A stretch of 56,306 bases of DNA from Microvirga massiliensis (lineage in GTDB: Bacteria; Pseudomonadota; Alphaproteobacteria; Rhizobiales; Beijerinckiaceae), in NCBI RefSeq assembly GCF_001006805.1, contig NZ_LN811369.1:33731-90036 (forward strand). Direction: 5' to 3'. The notes beneath the pieces were generated by a model that was given only the letters and a program-made list of their open reading frames with translations, made no database searches and was not told the DNA's origin. Positions 1 to 9,098 of the stretch are shown one piece after another. The position numbers and the translations under genes were made by a program. Position 1 is the first letter of the stretch. Each line of letters opens with the position of its first letter.

Positions 1-633
1 TCTAAGATCGCTCATGGAGCGGCCTGCCTTTTCGGCCCGGCGCACGTGAAACGGAGTCATTGTCAAGCCGGGGCATACCGCATTCACGCGCACTCCGTGG
101 CGCGCCTCCTCGAAGGCCAGCTTCTTTGTCAGTGAAATGATGCCTGCCTTCGTCACATCGTACTGCCCCATTCCGGCCCGTGGATTGAAGGCGTGAGTCG
201 ATGAGATATTGACAATGCTACCTCGCCCGGAGGCGCGCAGATCCGCAAGGGCTGCACGCACCAGATAGGCATAGCTCAGAAGATTGACGGACAGGATGTT
301 GTGCCAGGTTTCGCTGCGCGCTTCCGCTAGCGGCTCATAAGCGCGAATGCCGGCATTATTGACGACTACATCGATGCGGCCGAACGCCTCCTTCGCGGCG
401 ACGACAATTCTCTCGGCTGCGGACTCGTCGCCAACATCGGCAGTAACCTCGACGACCTGCGCCCCGGGAACACCCGAGCGGATATCGGCCGATACAGCGG
501 TAAGGGACTCGGCATCGCGATCGACGAGGACGACCCTGGCCCCCTCCTCGCAGAACAATCGCCCCGTAGCGGAGCCGATTCCACCGGCTCCGCCCGTAAT
601 GATTGCCACCTTCCCATCGAGCCGCTTCGTCAT
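1..633 (-). CDS. SDR family oxidoreductase (3' end outside window)
   Basis: NAD(P)-dependent short-chain dehydrogenase/reductase. The protein starts at the ATG whose complement lies at 631-633 (MTKRLDGKVAIITGG) and stays open to the window edge, giving 211 codons without a stop. Visible SDR signatures are the glycine-rich cofactor loop TGGAGGIG near residue 14, NNAG near residue 90, the catalytic Ser in NISS and the YxxxK pair in YDVTKAG, then the PG motif in VNAVCPGLT. It is the last gene of a minus-strand operon behind the TRAP transporter genes, 21 bases after dctQ, so it probably oxidises the imported acid or a derivative. The substrate cannot be read from the sequence. The C-terminal tail (about 40 residues in this family) is missing only because the window ends. 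Confidence 0.9.
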   Translation of the reverse strand, partial: MTKRLDGKVAIITGGAGGIGSATGRLFCEEGARVVLVDRDAESLTAVSADIRSGVPGAQVVEVTADVGDESAAERIVVAAKEAFGRIDVVVNNAGIRAYEPLAEARSETWHNILSVNLLSYAYLVRAALADLRASGRGSIVNISSTHAFNPRAGMGQYDVTKAGIISLTKKLAFEEARHGVRVNAVCPGLTMTPFHVRRAEKAGRSMSDLR

Positions 634-654
634 CGTGATGCTCTCGCCTTCTGT

Positions 655-1161
655 TCAACCGGTGATCGTTTCAGCGTTTCCAAGGCTTGGCTGATTCCTC
701 ACAACCCGCCAAAGTCCTGATACGCTGTAGACAGCCATAATGGCGCCGCATACCGGGAGGGCCGCGTACCAATAGGCTTTATCTACCCCGAGAAACGGTG
801 TGATCTCCCCCGCATCGCGCAGAAACTCGTATCCCTTCAGTGCGAGGACGAGTGCAAAGGCCAGCATCAGGACATGGATGGAGAATTCGATCCCCCGCCG
901 CATCCAGGAAGGAGCGGCCTGTTCAGCGAGCACGACACGGTAGAGCGTACCCTCGCGCCACAAAGCTAATGCTCCCAGAAAGGTCAGCCATGCGAACAGC
1001 AGCTCGATCACCTCGTCATAGCCGGCTATCACCAGAACGGGAACCATGCGAACCAGAACGGCAAGCAGGAGGAGAAAGAACAGGGCCGACAGGCACAGAA
1101 TCACGCCCCACTTGCAAACGGTGGCGACGGCGAGATCGGCGGCAAAAATCCTCGTGATCAC
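655..1161 (-). CDS. dctQ: TRAP transporter small permease (DctQ family)
   Basis: Small membrane subunit of a tripartite ATP-independent periplasmic transporter, 168 residues. About four hydrophobic segments are visible (for example LCLSALFFLLLLAVLV and IHVLMLAFALVLALKG), as expected for DctQ. The likely start is a GTG at 1161 (VITRIFAADL), which overlaps the TGA stop of dctM by four bases (GTGA), a typical translational-coupling arrangement. The same frame stays open much further upstream, but that part lies antisense-like within dctM and is rejected. DctQ works with DctM at 1158-2456 and the binding protein at 2501-3502 to import an organic acid using an ion gradient. The ligand is unknown. 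Confidence 0.88.
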   Translation of the reverse strand: MITRIFAADLAVATVCKWGVILCLSALFFLLLLAVLVRMVPVLVIAGYDEVIELLFAWLTFLGALALWREGTLYRVVLAEQAAPSWMRRGIEFSIHVLMLAFALVLALKGYEFLRDAGEITPFLGVDKAYWYAALPVCGAIMAVYSVSGLWRVVRNQPSLGNAETITG

Positions 1162-2456
1162 TGAATCACCCCAAATCCGAGCAGCCGGGGCAACCAGAGG
1201 GTAATTTCCGGTACATAAGTGATCACCCCCAGTACCGCGACCAGTGCAAGGAGGTATGGCCACATCTCCGAGGCGATCTCGGTAATAGGTACCCGGCTGA
1301 TTGAAGAGACTACGTAGAGGCACAATCCGACCGGCGGCGTCACGAGTCCGATCATGATGTTGAGCACGATGATCACGCCGAAATGTACGGGATCCACACC
1401 AATCTTGAGCATGATCGGGAGCAGGACCGGGAAAGCAATGATGAGAATGGCGACGCCCTCGATGAACATTCCGAGTATCAGGAGGACGATGTTGACGATG
1501 AGAAGAATAAGCCAGGGCTCGGAGGATAGAGAAAGGATGGCTGCAAGCAGCGCATTCGGGATCTGCTGCTGAATAAGAATCCATCCGAATGGTGCCGCGG
1601 CGGCAATGATGAACATGACCTGTGCCGTCTGCCGACCCGATTCCCAGATGATCTCGAGCACGTCATCGAGCCGGAGTTCGCGATAGTACAATCTACCCAG
1701 CAGAAATGCGTAACCCGCTGCCACGACTGCGGCTTCGGTCGGCGTAACGATTCCGGTAAAGATCCCGCCAAGGATCAGCGGCGGCATGAGCAATGCCGGC
1801 AGTGCAGCCGAAACGACGGGCCAGGCCTTGCGCCAACCTGGGCGCCGGTCCCCACGCGGCAGGTCTTGCCGTTTCGCGACGACCGCAACGATCGCCATCA
1901 GTGCAAGGCCCATGAGGACACCGGGAACGATGCCTGCAAGAAACAATGCGCCGACCGACACGTTCGCCAGACTGCCATAGATCACAAAGGGTATGCTCGG
2001 CGGGATGATCGGCCCGATCGTGGAGGAGACGGCCGTCAGGGTGGCAGCAAAGCGTGCACTGTAGCCCGCCTCCCGCATTGCCTTGATCTCGACCACCCCC
2101 AAGCCGGCCGCATCGGCCACCGCCGAGCCTGACATCCCAGCGAAGAGCATGCTGGCAAGGACATTGACATGGCCGAGGCCGCCGCGAACCTGGCCAACCA
2201 GCAGATGAGCCACATTGAAAATGCGCGCTGTCATACCGCCGGTGTTCATCAGGTTGCCGGCCAATATGAAGAACGGAATAGCGAGCAACGGAAAGGACGT
2301 TGTCCCGGCATAGATCCGCTGTATGGAGATGGCGAGCAGATCGGGGCCGACCGCGATCCACATCGTGCCAATCGCAATGATCCCCAATGCGACGGCGATC
2401 GGCACACCACCCAGGATCAGCAAGCAAAGGGCGAGCAAAATCGCCGTTATGAACAT
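1158..2456 (-). CDS. dctM: TRAP transporter large permease (DctM family)
   Basis: Large, channel-forming subunit of the TRAP transporter, 432 residues, the normal length for DctM. The protein is hydrophobic throughout with about a dozen predicted membrane segments and contains the family hallmark GMSGSAVADAAGLG near residue 110 and the glycine/proline-rich MIGLVTPPVGLCLYV near residue 370. The start ATG complement is at 2454-2456, 44 bases after the end of dctP. It overlaps the downstream dctQ start by four bases. The gene order here is P-M-Q, whereas P-Q-M is more common. Function as an ion-coupled carboxylate importer is from family knowledge. Confidence 0.93.
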   Translation of the reverse strand: MFITAILLALCLLILGGVPIAVALGIIAIGTMWIAVGPDLLAISIQRIYAGTTSFPLLAIPFFILAGNLMNTGGMTARIFNVAHLLVGQVRGGLGHVNVLASMLFAGMSGSAVADAAGLGVVEIKAMREAGYSARFAATLTAVSSTIGPIIPPSIPFVIYGSLANVSVGALFLAGIVPGVLMGLALMAIVAVVAKRQDLPRGDRRPGWRKAWPVVSAALPALLMPPLILGGIFTGIVTPTEAAVVAAGYAFLLGRLYYRELRLDDVLEIIWESGRQTAQVMFIIAAAAPFGWILIQQQIPNALLAAILSLSSEPWLILLIVNIVLLILGMFIEGVAILIIAFPVLLPIMLKIGVDPVHFGVIIVLNIMIGLVTPPVGLCLYVVSSISRVPITEIASEMWPYLLALVAVLGVITYVPEITLWLPRLLGFGVIQ

Positions 2457-2500
2457 GCGAGAGACTCACGGTGGCGCGTGCTGGCAGCACGCATACAGGA

Positions 2501-3502
2501 TCAGGCGGAGCGCGCGGCGTTGACGAAGCCGGACCAAGTGTTCCAGGTCTGTTCGCCGAGAGCCTTGCGGAGCTGATCGTAGGCCGGAGCCATCTTCTCG
2601 CGGAACGGTGCAACCTCTGGCCGCGTGATCGCAACCCCGGCCTTCTGCATCTCGCTCAGGTACCATTCCTCCTTGTCCTGCACGCCCTTCCGTGCCGCGG
2701 CACCGGCCTTCTGTGCCTCCTCGGTGATGATCTGACGCTGCCCGTCGCTCAGCCTCCCCCACGGACGCGGATTCGCAGCAAACATGATCGGTGCGTAGAT
2801 GTGCTTCGTCAGCGCGATATGGCTCTGCACTTCGAAGAATTTGGCCGCATAGGTCGTGCCGACTGGATTATCCTGGCCATCAACCGTCTTGTTCGCCAAT
2901 GCCAGGTAGACCTCCTGGAATGCGATCGTCTGGATATTGGCGCCCAGCGCCTCGAATGCTGCCTTGATGGCAAGTTCCGGTGGAACACGGACTTTCAGAC
3001 CCTGGATATCAGACGGAGCGTTCACCGCGCGACGGCTGTTCGAGAACGCACGGAAACCCCATTCAAAGTTTGCGATCCAGGCAAACCCGGCCGCCTTCAT
3101 CTGCTCGGCCAGCCAGTCGCGGGCGGTGACGTCGAGAGTCCGATGCGCATGGTCGTAATTGTCGAATTGATATGGGATGTTGATCACCCCGATCGTCTTC
3201 GACAGCGCCTCGATATTCGCCGGATTGAGCAGGATGAAGTCGATTGCGCCAAGGCGTGTCTGCTGCGCTGTTTCCGTTGGAGAGCCGAGAGCGTTGTTCG
3301 CGAAGATTGCGATTTTCACCTCGCCCTTGGTCCGCTCGGCGATCCGCTGCACCATTTTTTCCGCTTCGATGTGCACAGGGTGCGCCGTGTCGGCAGGATG
3401 GGTGAGGCGGAGTTCCACCGCAGCACAGGCAGATCGGACATTCGCGGCAAGTGATGCGCCGACCCCAGCCAGCAACAGCGATCGACGGCTCAAATCCGGC
3501 AT
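2501..3502 (-). CDS. dctP: TRAP transporter substrate-binding protein (DctP family)
   Basis: Periplasmic solute receptor of the TRAP system, 333 residues. The chosen start (ATG complement 3500-3502, MPDLSRRSLLLAGVG) follows a clear Shine-Dalgarno GGAGGA at a good distance; the same frame is open 16 codons further up, but that start lacks one. Residues 1-25 form an export signal with an RR pair (SRRSLLLAG) resembling a Tat signal and an Ala-x-Ala-type cleavage site (SACAA). The mature part has DctP features such as EKMVQRIAERTKGEVKI, the conserved Arg region GLKVRVPPELAIKAAFEALG, and DGQDNP. DctP receptors usually bind organic or sugar acids with that Arg. It is first in the operon dctP-dctM-dctQ-SDR. 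Confidence 0.93.
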   Translation of the reverse strand: MPDLSRRSLLLAGVGASLAANVRSACAAVELRLTHPADTAHPVHIEAEKMVQRIAERTKGEVKIAIFANNALGSPTETAQQTRLGAIDFILLNPANIEALSKTIGVINIPYQFDNYDHAHRTLDVTARDWLAEQMKAAGFAWIANFEWGFRAFSNSRRAVNAPSDIQGLKVRVPPELAIKAAFEALGANIQTIAFQEVYLALANKTVDGQDNPVGTTYAAKFFEVQSHIALTKHIYAPIMFAANPRPWGRLSDGQRQIITEEAQKAGAAARKGVQDKEEWYLSEMQKAGVAITRPEVAPFREKMAPAYDQLRKALGEQTWNTWSGFVNAARSA

Positions 3503-3655
3503 ATGTTTCCTCCATCGGGTTGTGCGCGGGCTTATGATTCTTACGCGCACTCTTTCTCAAGCTTCTGACGCGGGTTCTTCCGCGCCGGCCTCTTCCATTT
3601 TGCATGCAAGTATTTGCGACGGTCAAGAGAGGCTCGGATGCCCCGGTTTGTTCTC

Positions 3656-4411
3656 CTAGTCGCTGTGCAGGCCGGTCGGGTTTTCGGGCCGGGTCGAAGC
3701 GGGCGCCTCACCGTCCTTGGCCGCTTCGATGACGACCGACAAACCATTTCGGACATGACGGTTCAACAGCCGGGAAAGTTTCTTGCCACCACGGACGATC
3801 AGCGCCTCAAGTATTTCCCGGTGTTCCTTCAAAGCCTCAGGCCAGCGTTGCGGTCTAAGGTTCGAGACGTGGCGGGCGCGATCCACGCGTAACGCAAGCA
3901 AATCCCAAATCCACAGGAGAACGGGATTGTTTGCTGCCCGGATGTTCTCCCGATGAAATGCTTTATTGGCCTAAAAATACTCCGGCATCTGATTGAGCCG
4001 CTTCGGACCTGCATTTCTTGACGCACTGCTGCAATGCGGGAGATCTGCGCATCGGTTACGACCTCGCCGGGGTCGTCAGCCAACCCGTCGACTGTTGCGA
4101 CTACGATCTCGAGCGTCTTGACCTCCTTGAGATCCGCCTCCGTGACGACCGGGCTTCGGTTCGGCATGGCCCGGATGAGCCCCTCCTGAAGAAGAGCCTT
4201 GATGGCCTCTCGGACTGGGGCGCGGCATACGCCGAGCTGCTCGCAGAGTTCCCGCTCGCGGAGACGCTTTCCCGGCGGCAGGGCACCGGTGATGATCATG
4301 TTCCGGAGAACGGCCGCAGTCGAGCCATATAGGTGCCCCTTCTGCCGTGCCTCTTCGGAAATGGCCGCCCCCTCGCGGAAACGGTGCGGTGGATACGCTG
4401 GGATCCGTCAT
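3656..4411 (-). pseudogene. GntR/FadR-type transcriptional regulator, broken by three lesions
   Basis: The pieces rebuild a GntR regulator with an FCD ligand domain. The winged helix is intact (LRERELCEQLGVCRAPVREA, then LLQEGLIRAMPNRSPVV). The ligand domain is recognisable in another frame (FHRENIRAANNPVLLWIW, then LKEHREILEAL and the last His-containing helix RLLNRHV). Three defects separate them. A frame change lies in a G5 tract near 4370, between the start MTDPSVSTAPFPRG at 4411 and the rest of the N-terminus. A second frame change lies near 4001-4010. An in-frame TAG sits at 3971-3973. It stands upstream of the TRAP operon on the same strand and probably once controlled it. Three defects within 450 bases make true decay more likely than one read error. 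Confidence 0.75.
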
Positions 4412-4573
4412 GCTCGCTCGCTTTTACCTCGTCTACCAGATGAGGGGACGACAGGAGACTGACTGGGTCTTGTATGCGAGAATGGTGGGCTTTCCCCGGG
4501 GCGGTCGTCAAATCGCTCGGGTAGGCTGTATATTCGAGAGCTGGGCCCCAATTGAACTTGCGGTGAGGCACCA

Positions 4574-5683
4574 ATGCCGCTCGGCCCATTGTGGAATCCA
4601 TGGCTATGGCCGCTCGCGGCAGCAACGCGAGTCGGGGAAGCGGTGGTGCGATCCTGGGCCCAGGTTTCTCCATCATCGGGACCGGCACCTCCCGAGAACG
4701 CTGGACCGATCTGGACGACCGATCATTCGGTCGCGCTCGATCTGACCTCGCTTCGGCTCCTCGACTTTTCGACAGTGCAGCGTGGCCTTCCGACGATCGT
4801 CGTTGCGCCTTTCGCTGTGCACGACGCTACGATCGCCGATTTTGCGCCTGGCCACAGCCTAGTCGAGCGCCTGCTCGTAGAAGGGATTCGGCGACTGCTT
4901 CTTATCGAATGCAAGTCGGCAATGTCCGAGACACGGTTTCTCGTCATCGACAACTATCTCGCCGACCTCCTCGTTGCTGTCGAGGAACTGGGCGGACGGG
5001 CGAACCTAGTCGGCTTGTGCCAGGGTGGCTGGCTATCAGCGATGTTTGCAGCCCGTTTCCCCGGAAAGGTCGCAAAGCTCGTGCTCGCGGCCTCGCCGAT
5101 CGACCTCGAATCCGCAGGATCGGCAATCGTCGATGCGGCCCGCCTCACCAGCGCGGACGTCTTCAGGGCTCTCGTCGGTTCGAGCGGCGGGCGCATGCTC
5201 GGGTGCAACATGCGGGCGTCCTGGGATATGCAGGATCCGGATGACGCGCTGCTCGGGTCGATTCTCCAGGTGGACGACGACCGACCCGAGGTTTTCGAGA
5301 GATTCCGGGATTGGGACCGTCGAACGGTCGATCTGCCTGGAGCCTATTATCTCCAGGTCGTCGAGCAGCTCTTTCACCGAAACGAGCTCGCCCGCGGCGA
5401 ATTCATGGGGCTTGGCCGGAAGCTCGATCTGAAGGCGATCCGGAGCCCGTTCTTTCTTCTGGCGGCCCCCGACGACGATGTCACGCCAGCCGAGCAGGCC
5501 CTTGCGGTCCGCGATCTCGTCGGGGCCGAACCCGGGCGCGTGAGATCCATGATCGCCACGGCGCCTGGGGGCCATCTCTCGCTGTTCATGGGCGCACGCA
5601 CCCTTGCCCGTGAATGGTCCGCCATCGCGCGCTGGCTTCGCTCCCGTGCGGCAGGTTCATCTCCCGGCAGGGCGGCAGAATAG
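4574..5683 (+). CDS. PhaC-like alpha/beta hydrolase with a cysteine nucleophile
   Basis: A 369-residue alpha/beta-fold protein resembling PHA synthases and PHA-related hydrolases. The nucleophile elbow is GLCQGG at residues 147-152, so the nucleophile is Cys149 in the G-x-C-x-G pattern of PHA synthases rather than the G-x-S-x-G of lipases. An acidic residue in AAPDDDVTPAEQ (about 300) and His334 in PGGHLSLFMG complete a plausible Cys-Asp-His triad. It is much shorter than class I PhaC (about 580 residues) and lacks the long N-terminal domain. It converges on the phaC gene, leaving 31 bases between the stops. Synthase-like, thioesterase or depolymerase activity are all possible; I do not assign one. 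The start has a GTGAGG at a suitable distance. Confidence 0.75.
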   Translation: MPLGPLWNPWLWPLAAATRVGEAVVRSWAQVSPSSGPAPPENAGPIWTTDHSVALDLTSLRLLDFSTVQRGLPTIVVAPFAVHDATIADFAPGHSLVERLLVEGIRRLLLIECKSAMSETRFLVIDNYLADLLVAVEELGGRANLVGLCQGGWLSAMFAARFPGKVAKLVLAASPIDLESAGSAIVDAARLTSADVFRALVGSSGGRMLGCNMRASWDMQDPDDALLGSILQVDDDRPEVFERFRDWDRRTVDLPGAYYLQVVEQLFHRNELARGEFMGLGRKLDLKAIRSPFFLLAAPDDDVTPAEQALAVRDLVGAEPGRVRSMIATAPGGHLSLFMGARTLAREWSAIARWLRSRAAGSSPGRAAE

Positions 5684-5714
5684 ATCTCCCTCCCCGCCTC
5701 CGGCCACAGACACG

Positions 5715-7555
5715 CTACCGCTGCAGGACGTAGGTGCCGGGCGCATCACAAACAGGTGTGTAGCTCGGCGAGCCCAAGTGCGGCGGCTCTGTCGGCGCAC
5801 CTGAACGTTTCTCGAGCCAATGGATCCATTCGGGCCACCACGAGCCCTCTTGGCGAGTGGCCTCGGACACCCATGTCTCCGGATCAAGATAACGGTCGCG
5901 GGCGGTCCGGGTCATGACAGAATAGCGGCGTCCCCGATGCCCCGGTTCCGAGACGATCCCGGCATTGTGGCCGCCGCTCGTCAGCAGGAACGTGACCGCG
6001 GTATCGGTCAGAAGGTAGATCTTGTAGGCGGATCGCCAGGGCGCCACGTGATCGCGCTCGGTCCCGACGGCGAAGATCGGGACGCGGATATCCGACAGAG
6101 CGACGGGTCGGCCATCCACCCTGAAGCGGCCTTCCGCCAGGTCGTTGTTCAGATAGAGCTGGCGCAGATATTCGGAGTGCATGCGCGCCGGCATGCGGGT
6201 CGCATCTGCGTTCCAGGCCATCAGATCGTTCGGGGGCGCACGCTCTCCCATGATGTAGTCCCGCATGATGCGCGACCAGATCAGGTCGCTGGATCGCAGG
6301 ATCTGAAAGGTGCCCGCCATCTGGCGCGTGTCCAGGTATCCCTGGCTCCTCATGAGATCCTCGAGGAAGTGCACCTGGCTCTCGTTGATGAAGAGCCCCT
6401 GTTCGCCCGCCTCGGAGAAATCCACCTGTGCGGCCAACAGACTGATGGTGGCAAGGTACTCGTCTCCATCGCAGGCCATGGCGGCCGCAGCAACCGACAG
6501 CAGCGTGCCTCCGAGGCAATACCCGACGGCATGGACCTTCTGGTCCGGAACGACATTCCTCACGGCATCGAGCGCCGCCAGGAACCCGAGGGTGGGTAGT
6601 CGTCGAAGCTCAGGCCCCTGTCGTCTTCGACCGGGTTCTTCCAGGAGACGATGAAGACCGTAAATCCCTGATTCCTGAGATACCGGACGAGCGAATTCTC
6701 CGGCGACAGGTCGAGGATGTAGTACTTCATGATCCAGGCCGGCACGATCAGTACCGGTTCCGGCCGGACCTTGTCGGTCGTGGGGGCATACTGGATCAGT
6801 TCGATCAGGCGGTTCCGGAAGATCACTTTGCCGGGTGTGACGGCGACGTCGCGCCCAACCTGGAAATGCTCGGTGCCGACAGGGCCTGTCCCGAGGAGAA
6901 TCCGGCTGTAATCGTCCATCCAGTTCTGGAATCCCTGAACGAGGTTGGCGCCGCCGGTCTCGAGGGTGCGCGTGAGGGCGACGGGATTCGTGAGGAGGGA
7001 ATTCGACGGGGAGAGCGTGTCCAGAACCTGACGGCTCGCGAACTCGACGACCTGCTCGTGCTGCTTCGTCACACCGTCGATGCCGGTTGTCGCGTTGTGC
7101 CACCATTGCTGGTTCAGCAGAAAGGCCTGGGAGATCACATTATAGGGCCATTTCTGCCACGCCTCGTCCGCGAAGCGGCGGTCCTGCGGCAGAGGCTCGA
7201 TGCAGCAGCCGGAATCCCGGCCGAGCATCGTGCGGCCGAGATACTCGTTCAGGCGGGCCGCTTTGCGGACTCCCTTGTGAACCAGTTGCAACTGCTTGCC
7301 GGGCGAGAAAGCAAGGTGAGCAGCCCAGTCCATCACCGCCCCGGCAAGCGCCATGGGCGAGAGGCCGGAGGTCAGACGGGCCAGGGCAGCATGTGCGACG
7401 CGGTCGATGGCAACTCCCGCAGCATCCAGCGGATCCTTCCCCCACTCATCGGTGGAAGGCCGCTCCTCATCCCTGCTCCGGTTCGCCCTGGCGGGCAACG
7501 CGAACACTTTTCTGGAGGAACTCGCTTCCGCCTTTTGAATCGTATTGCCCGCCAT
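5715..7555 (-). pseudogene. phaC: class I poly(3-hydroxyalkanoate) synthase, one frameshift
   Basis: PHA synthase polymerises (R)-3-hydroxyacyl-CoA into storage granules. Translation from ATG at 7555 (MAGNTIQKAEASS, preceded by GAGAGGA) gives the N-terminal domain, including the WWHNATTG region and LIVPAWIMKYYILDLSP, up to SFDDY near 6597. It then continues in another frame as LGFLAALDAV to the stop at 5715. One extra base between TAC and ACC near 6590-6600 would restore a single protein of about 613 residues. The second part holds the Cys box GYCLGG, the Asp region GTERDHVAPW and the His region SGGHNAGIV, so the catalytic triad is complete apart from the frame break. A DUF465 gene lies 25 bases upstream. 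All catalytic motifs are conserved, so a sequencing error is as likely as a real mutation. Confidence 0.85.
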
Positions 7556-7580
7556 GGTCAGTATCCTCTCTTGTTGTGTC

Positions 7581-7820
7581 CTATTCCGGTCGTAGCGCCT
7601 GCAGGATCTCATCCTTGAGTTGAAGCCGACGACGACGCGCCTCGGTCTCCCTCTCCTCGGAGGCTGGTTCGATGCGCGCCTCCATCCGGTGAATCGCACG
7701 GTTCACGTCACGGTACTCATCGACGAGTTTGGCGAAGTGACGATCGCTCATCTTCAAATCGTGAATACGCTCCGCGTGCTCCGGAAATTCAGCCTGCAGG
7801 TCGTGGGCAACATGGCTCAT
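7581..7820 (-). CDS. DUF465 / YdcH-family small protein
   Basis: A 79-residue, highly charged, probably helical protein (MSHVAHDLQAEFPEHAERIH). The FPEHAERIHDLKMSDRHFAKL stretch and the later LKDEILQAL match the DUF465/YdcH family, small coiled-coil proteins of unclear function widespread in Proteobacteria. It is transcribed in the same direction as phaC and ends 25 bases before the phaC start, so the two probably share a message. A role near PHA granules would be inference from position only; no phasin signature is visible. Confidence 0.8.
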   Translation of the reverse strand: MSHVAHDLQAEFPEHAERIHDLKMSDRHFAKLVDEYRDVNRAIHRMEARIEPASEERETEARRRRLQLKDEILQALRPE

Positions 7821-8054
7821 GGGTTCTACTCCGGTCGGGGCATAGCCCTGCTCTACTCTATGGCAAGGCTTACGCGCCCCTCCGGGGCCGGTCCTTGATC
7901 GAGGTCAAGGATGAGGTAATACGAATTCCTTTGATCGAGCCGGTGAACAACACGGTTTTGCTTGCATGCGGCTCGCGCAAGTCCTCTGCGCTGGTGAGGA
8001 GCAGCACTTCATGGCTTCGCTCATCATGGTGGAGCGAGCCTCCGCTCCACTTTC

Positions 8055-8215
8055 ATCATTGTGAGCCGTGGACGAAGCAGTTCATCCGTCGACGGGTAGA
8101 TTGCTTCACTTCGTTCGTAATGACGAAGAGGGCGTGAGGACGCGAGGAGTACTGCCGGAAACGGAGCGACGCCGGACCCACTTCCGCCATTGCGAGCCAA
8201 AGGCGAAGCAATCCA
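8055..8215. repeat. dispersed palindromic repeat, compound copy 1
   Basis: Between the DUF465 gene and creA (7821-8412, no gene seen) lies a mosaic repeat. It contains 'cattgtgagccgtggacgaa' near 8058, its inverted counterpart 'gattgcttcacttcg' near 8099, a tail with 'actgccggaaac' near 8151, and a further unit 'cattgcgagccaaaggcgaa' near 8188. The same order of blocks occurs at 10618-10741. The inverted units can pair into a hairpin in RNA or single-stranded DNA. Such elements are common in intergenic regions of Hyphomicrobiales. No transposase is present. Confidence 0.7.
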
Positions 8216-8412
8216 GCGGTGTGGGCCCGCCAGCACCGACAGTCGACTCCATAGCCAGCTAGATCCGAGCGAGGTTCTGGAGCCCTATAGCCTCCTGCCC
8301 TGCTCCTTACCGGCCGCGGTCGGGACCACTATCTCCATACCCCACAGTTCCAGACCCTGAGACGGACGGCAGGCAGATGCGTATCCGGTACAACATGGAT
8401 TGGAGATCGAAA

Positions 8413-8901
8413 ATGAGAGGAATTGCAATTGTCGCTGCCTTTTGGGCTGCCACTGCCTTCGCGGCTCCCGCCTCGGCGGAGATTGTCGGCAAAGTCGGGA
8501 CCGACTGGACTGGCAACGACATCGTCGTTGAGGCCATCCAGGATCCAAAGGTGCAGGGCGTGACCTGCCATCTCACATATTTCGACCGGAGCATCATCGA
8601 CAGGCTCCAGCAGGGCAACTGGTTCGAGGATCCTTCGAACTCCTCGATCGCATGTCAGATGACGGGACCGGTGACCATCGGTGATATCGACCTCGATCGG
8701 AGCGGCGAAGAAGTATTCAACGAGCGCCGCAGCCTCGTGTTCAAGCGCCTCGTCGTGAATCGCATCTACGACCGGCAGAACAATACGCTTATTTACCTCG
8801 CTCATTCGCGGCAAATCCAGCAAGGCAGCGCGAAGACGTCGATCTCGACCGTGCCTCTCTACAATGCGCAGGTCACGTGGGCCAAAGAGCGGCCCCGGTA
8901 A
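8413..8901 (+). CDS. CreA family protein
   Basis: A 162-residue exported protein of the CreA family, whose biochemical function is unknown despite the historical link to catabolite regulation. The start at 8413 (MRGIAIVAAFWAA) follows 'ggagatcga' and gives a clean signal peptide ending near ASA. An in-frame ATG 12 codons upstream would place charged residues before the signal and is not preferred. Family-typical segments are EIVGKVGTDWTGNDIVVEA, VQGVTCHLTYFDR with its conserved Cys, SIACQMTGP with a second Cys, and LVFKRLVVNRIYD. The two cysteines may form a disulfide. It stands alone, between repeats and a universal stress protein gene. Confidence 0.88.
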   Translation: MRGIAIVAAFWAATAFAAPASAEIVGKVGTDWTGNDIVVEAIQDPKVQGVTCHLTYFDRSIIDRLQQGNWFEDPSNSSIACQMTGPVTIGDIDLDRSGEEVFNERRSLVFKRLVVNRIYDRQNNTLIYLAHSRQIQQGSAKTSISTVPLYNAQVTWAKERPR

Positions 8902-9098
8902 TGCCGATTGGAATCCCTGCTCGTGGCGTGGATGCCGACTTCTCTCGGTGATTGACTTCCCGGCTCCGGGCTCGGCAAATGAAGTCCGGCAACGGGTGGA
9001 GCAAATTGCCGGCGAGCTGACATTCGCTCGACGGCCGTGAGTGTGCGTCGGCAATATCCGGAGCGCCGGCGGACAGATGTGAGCTGGAGGAGGCGAAG

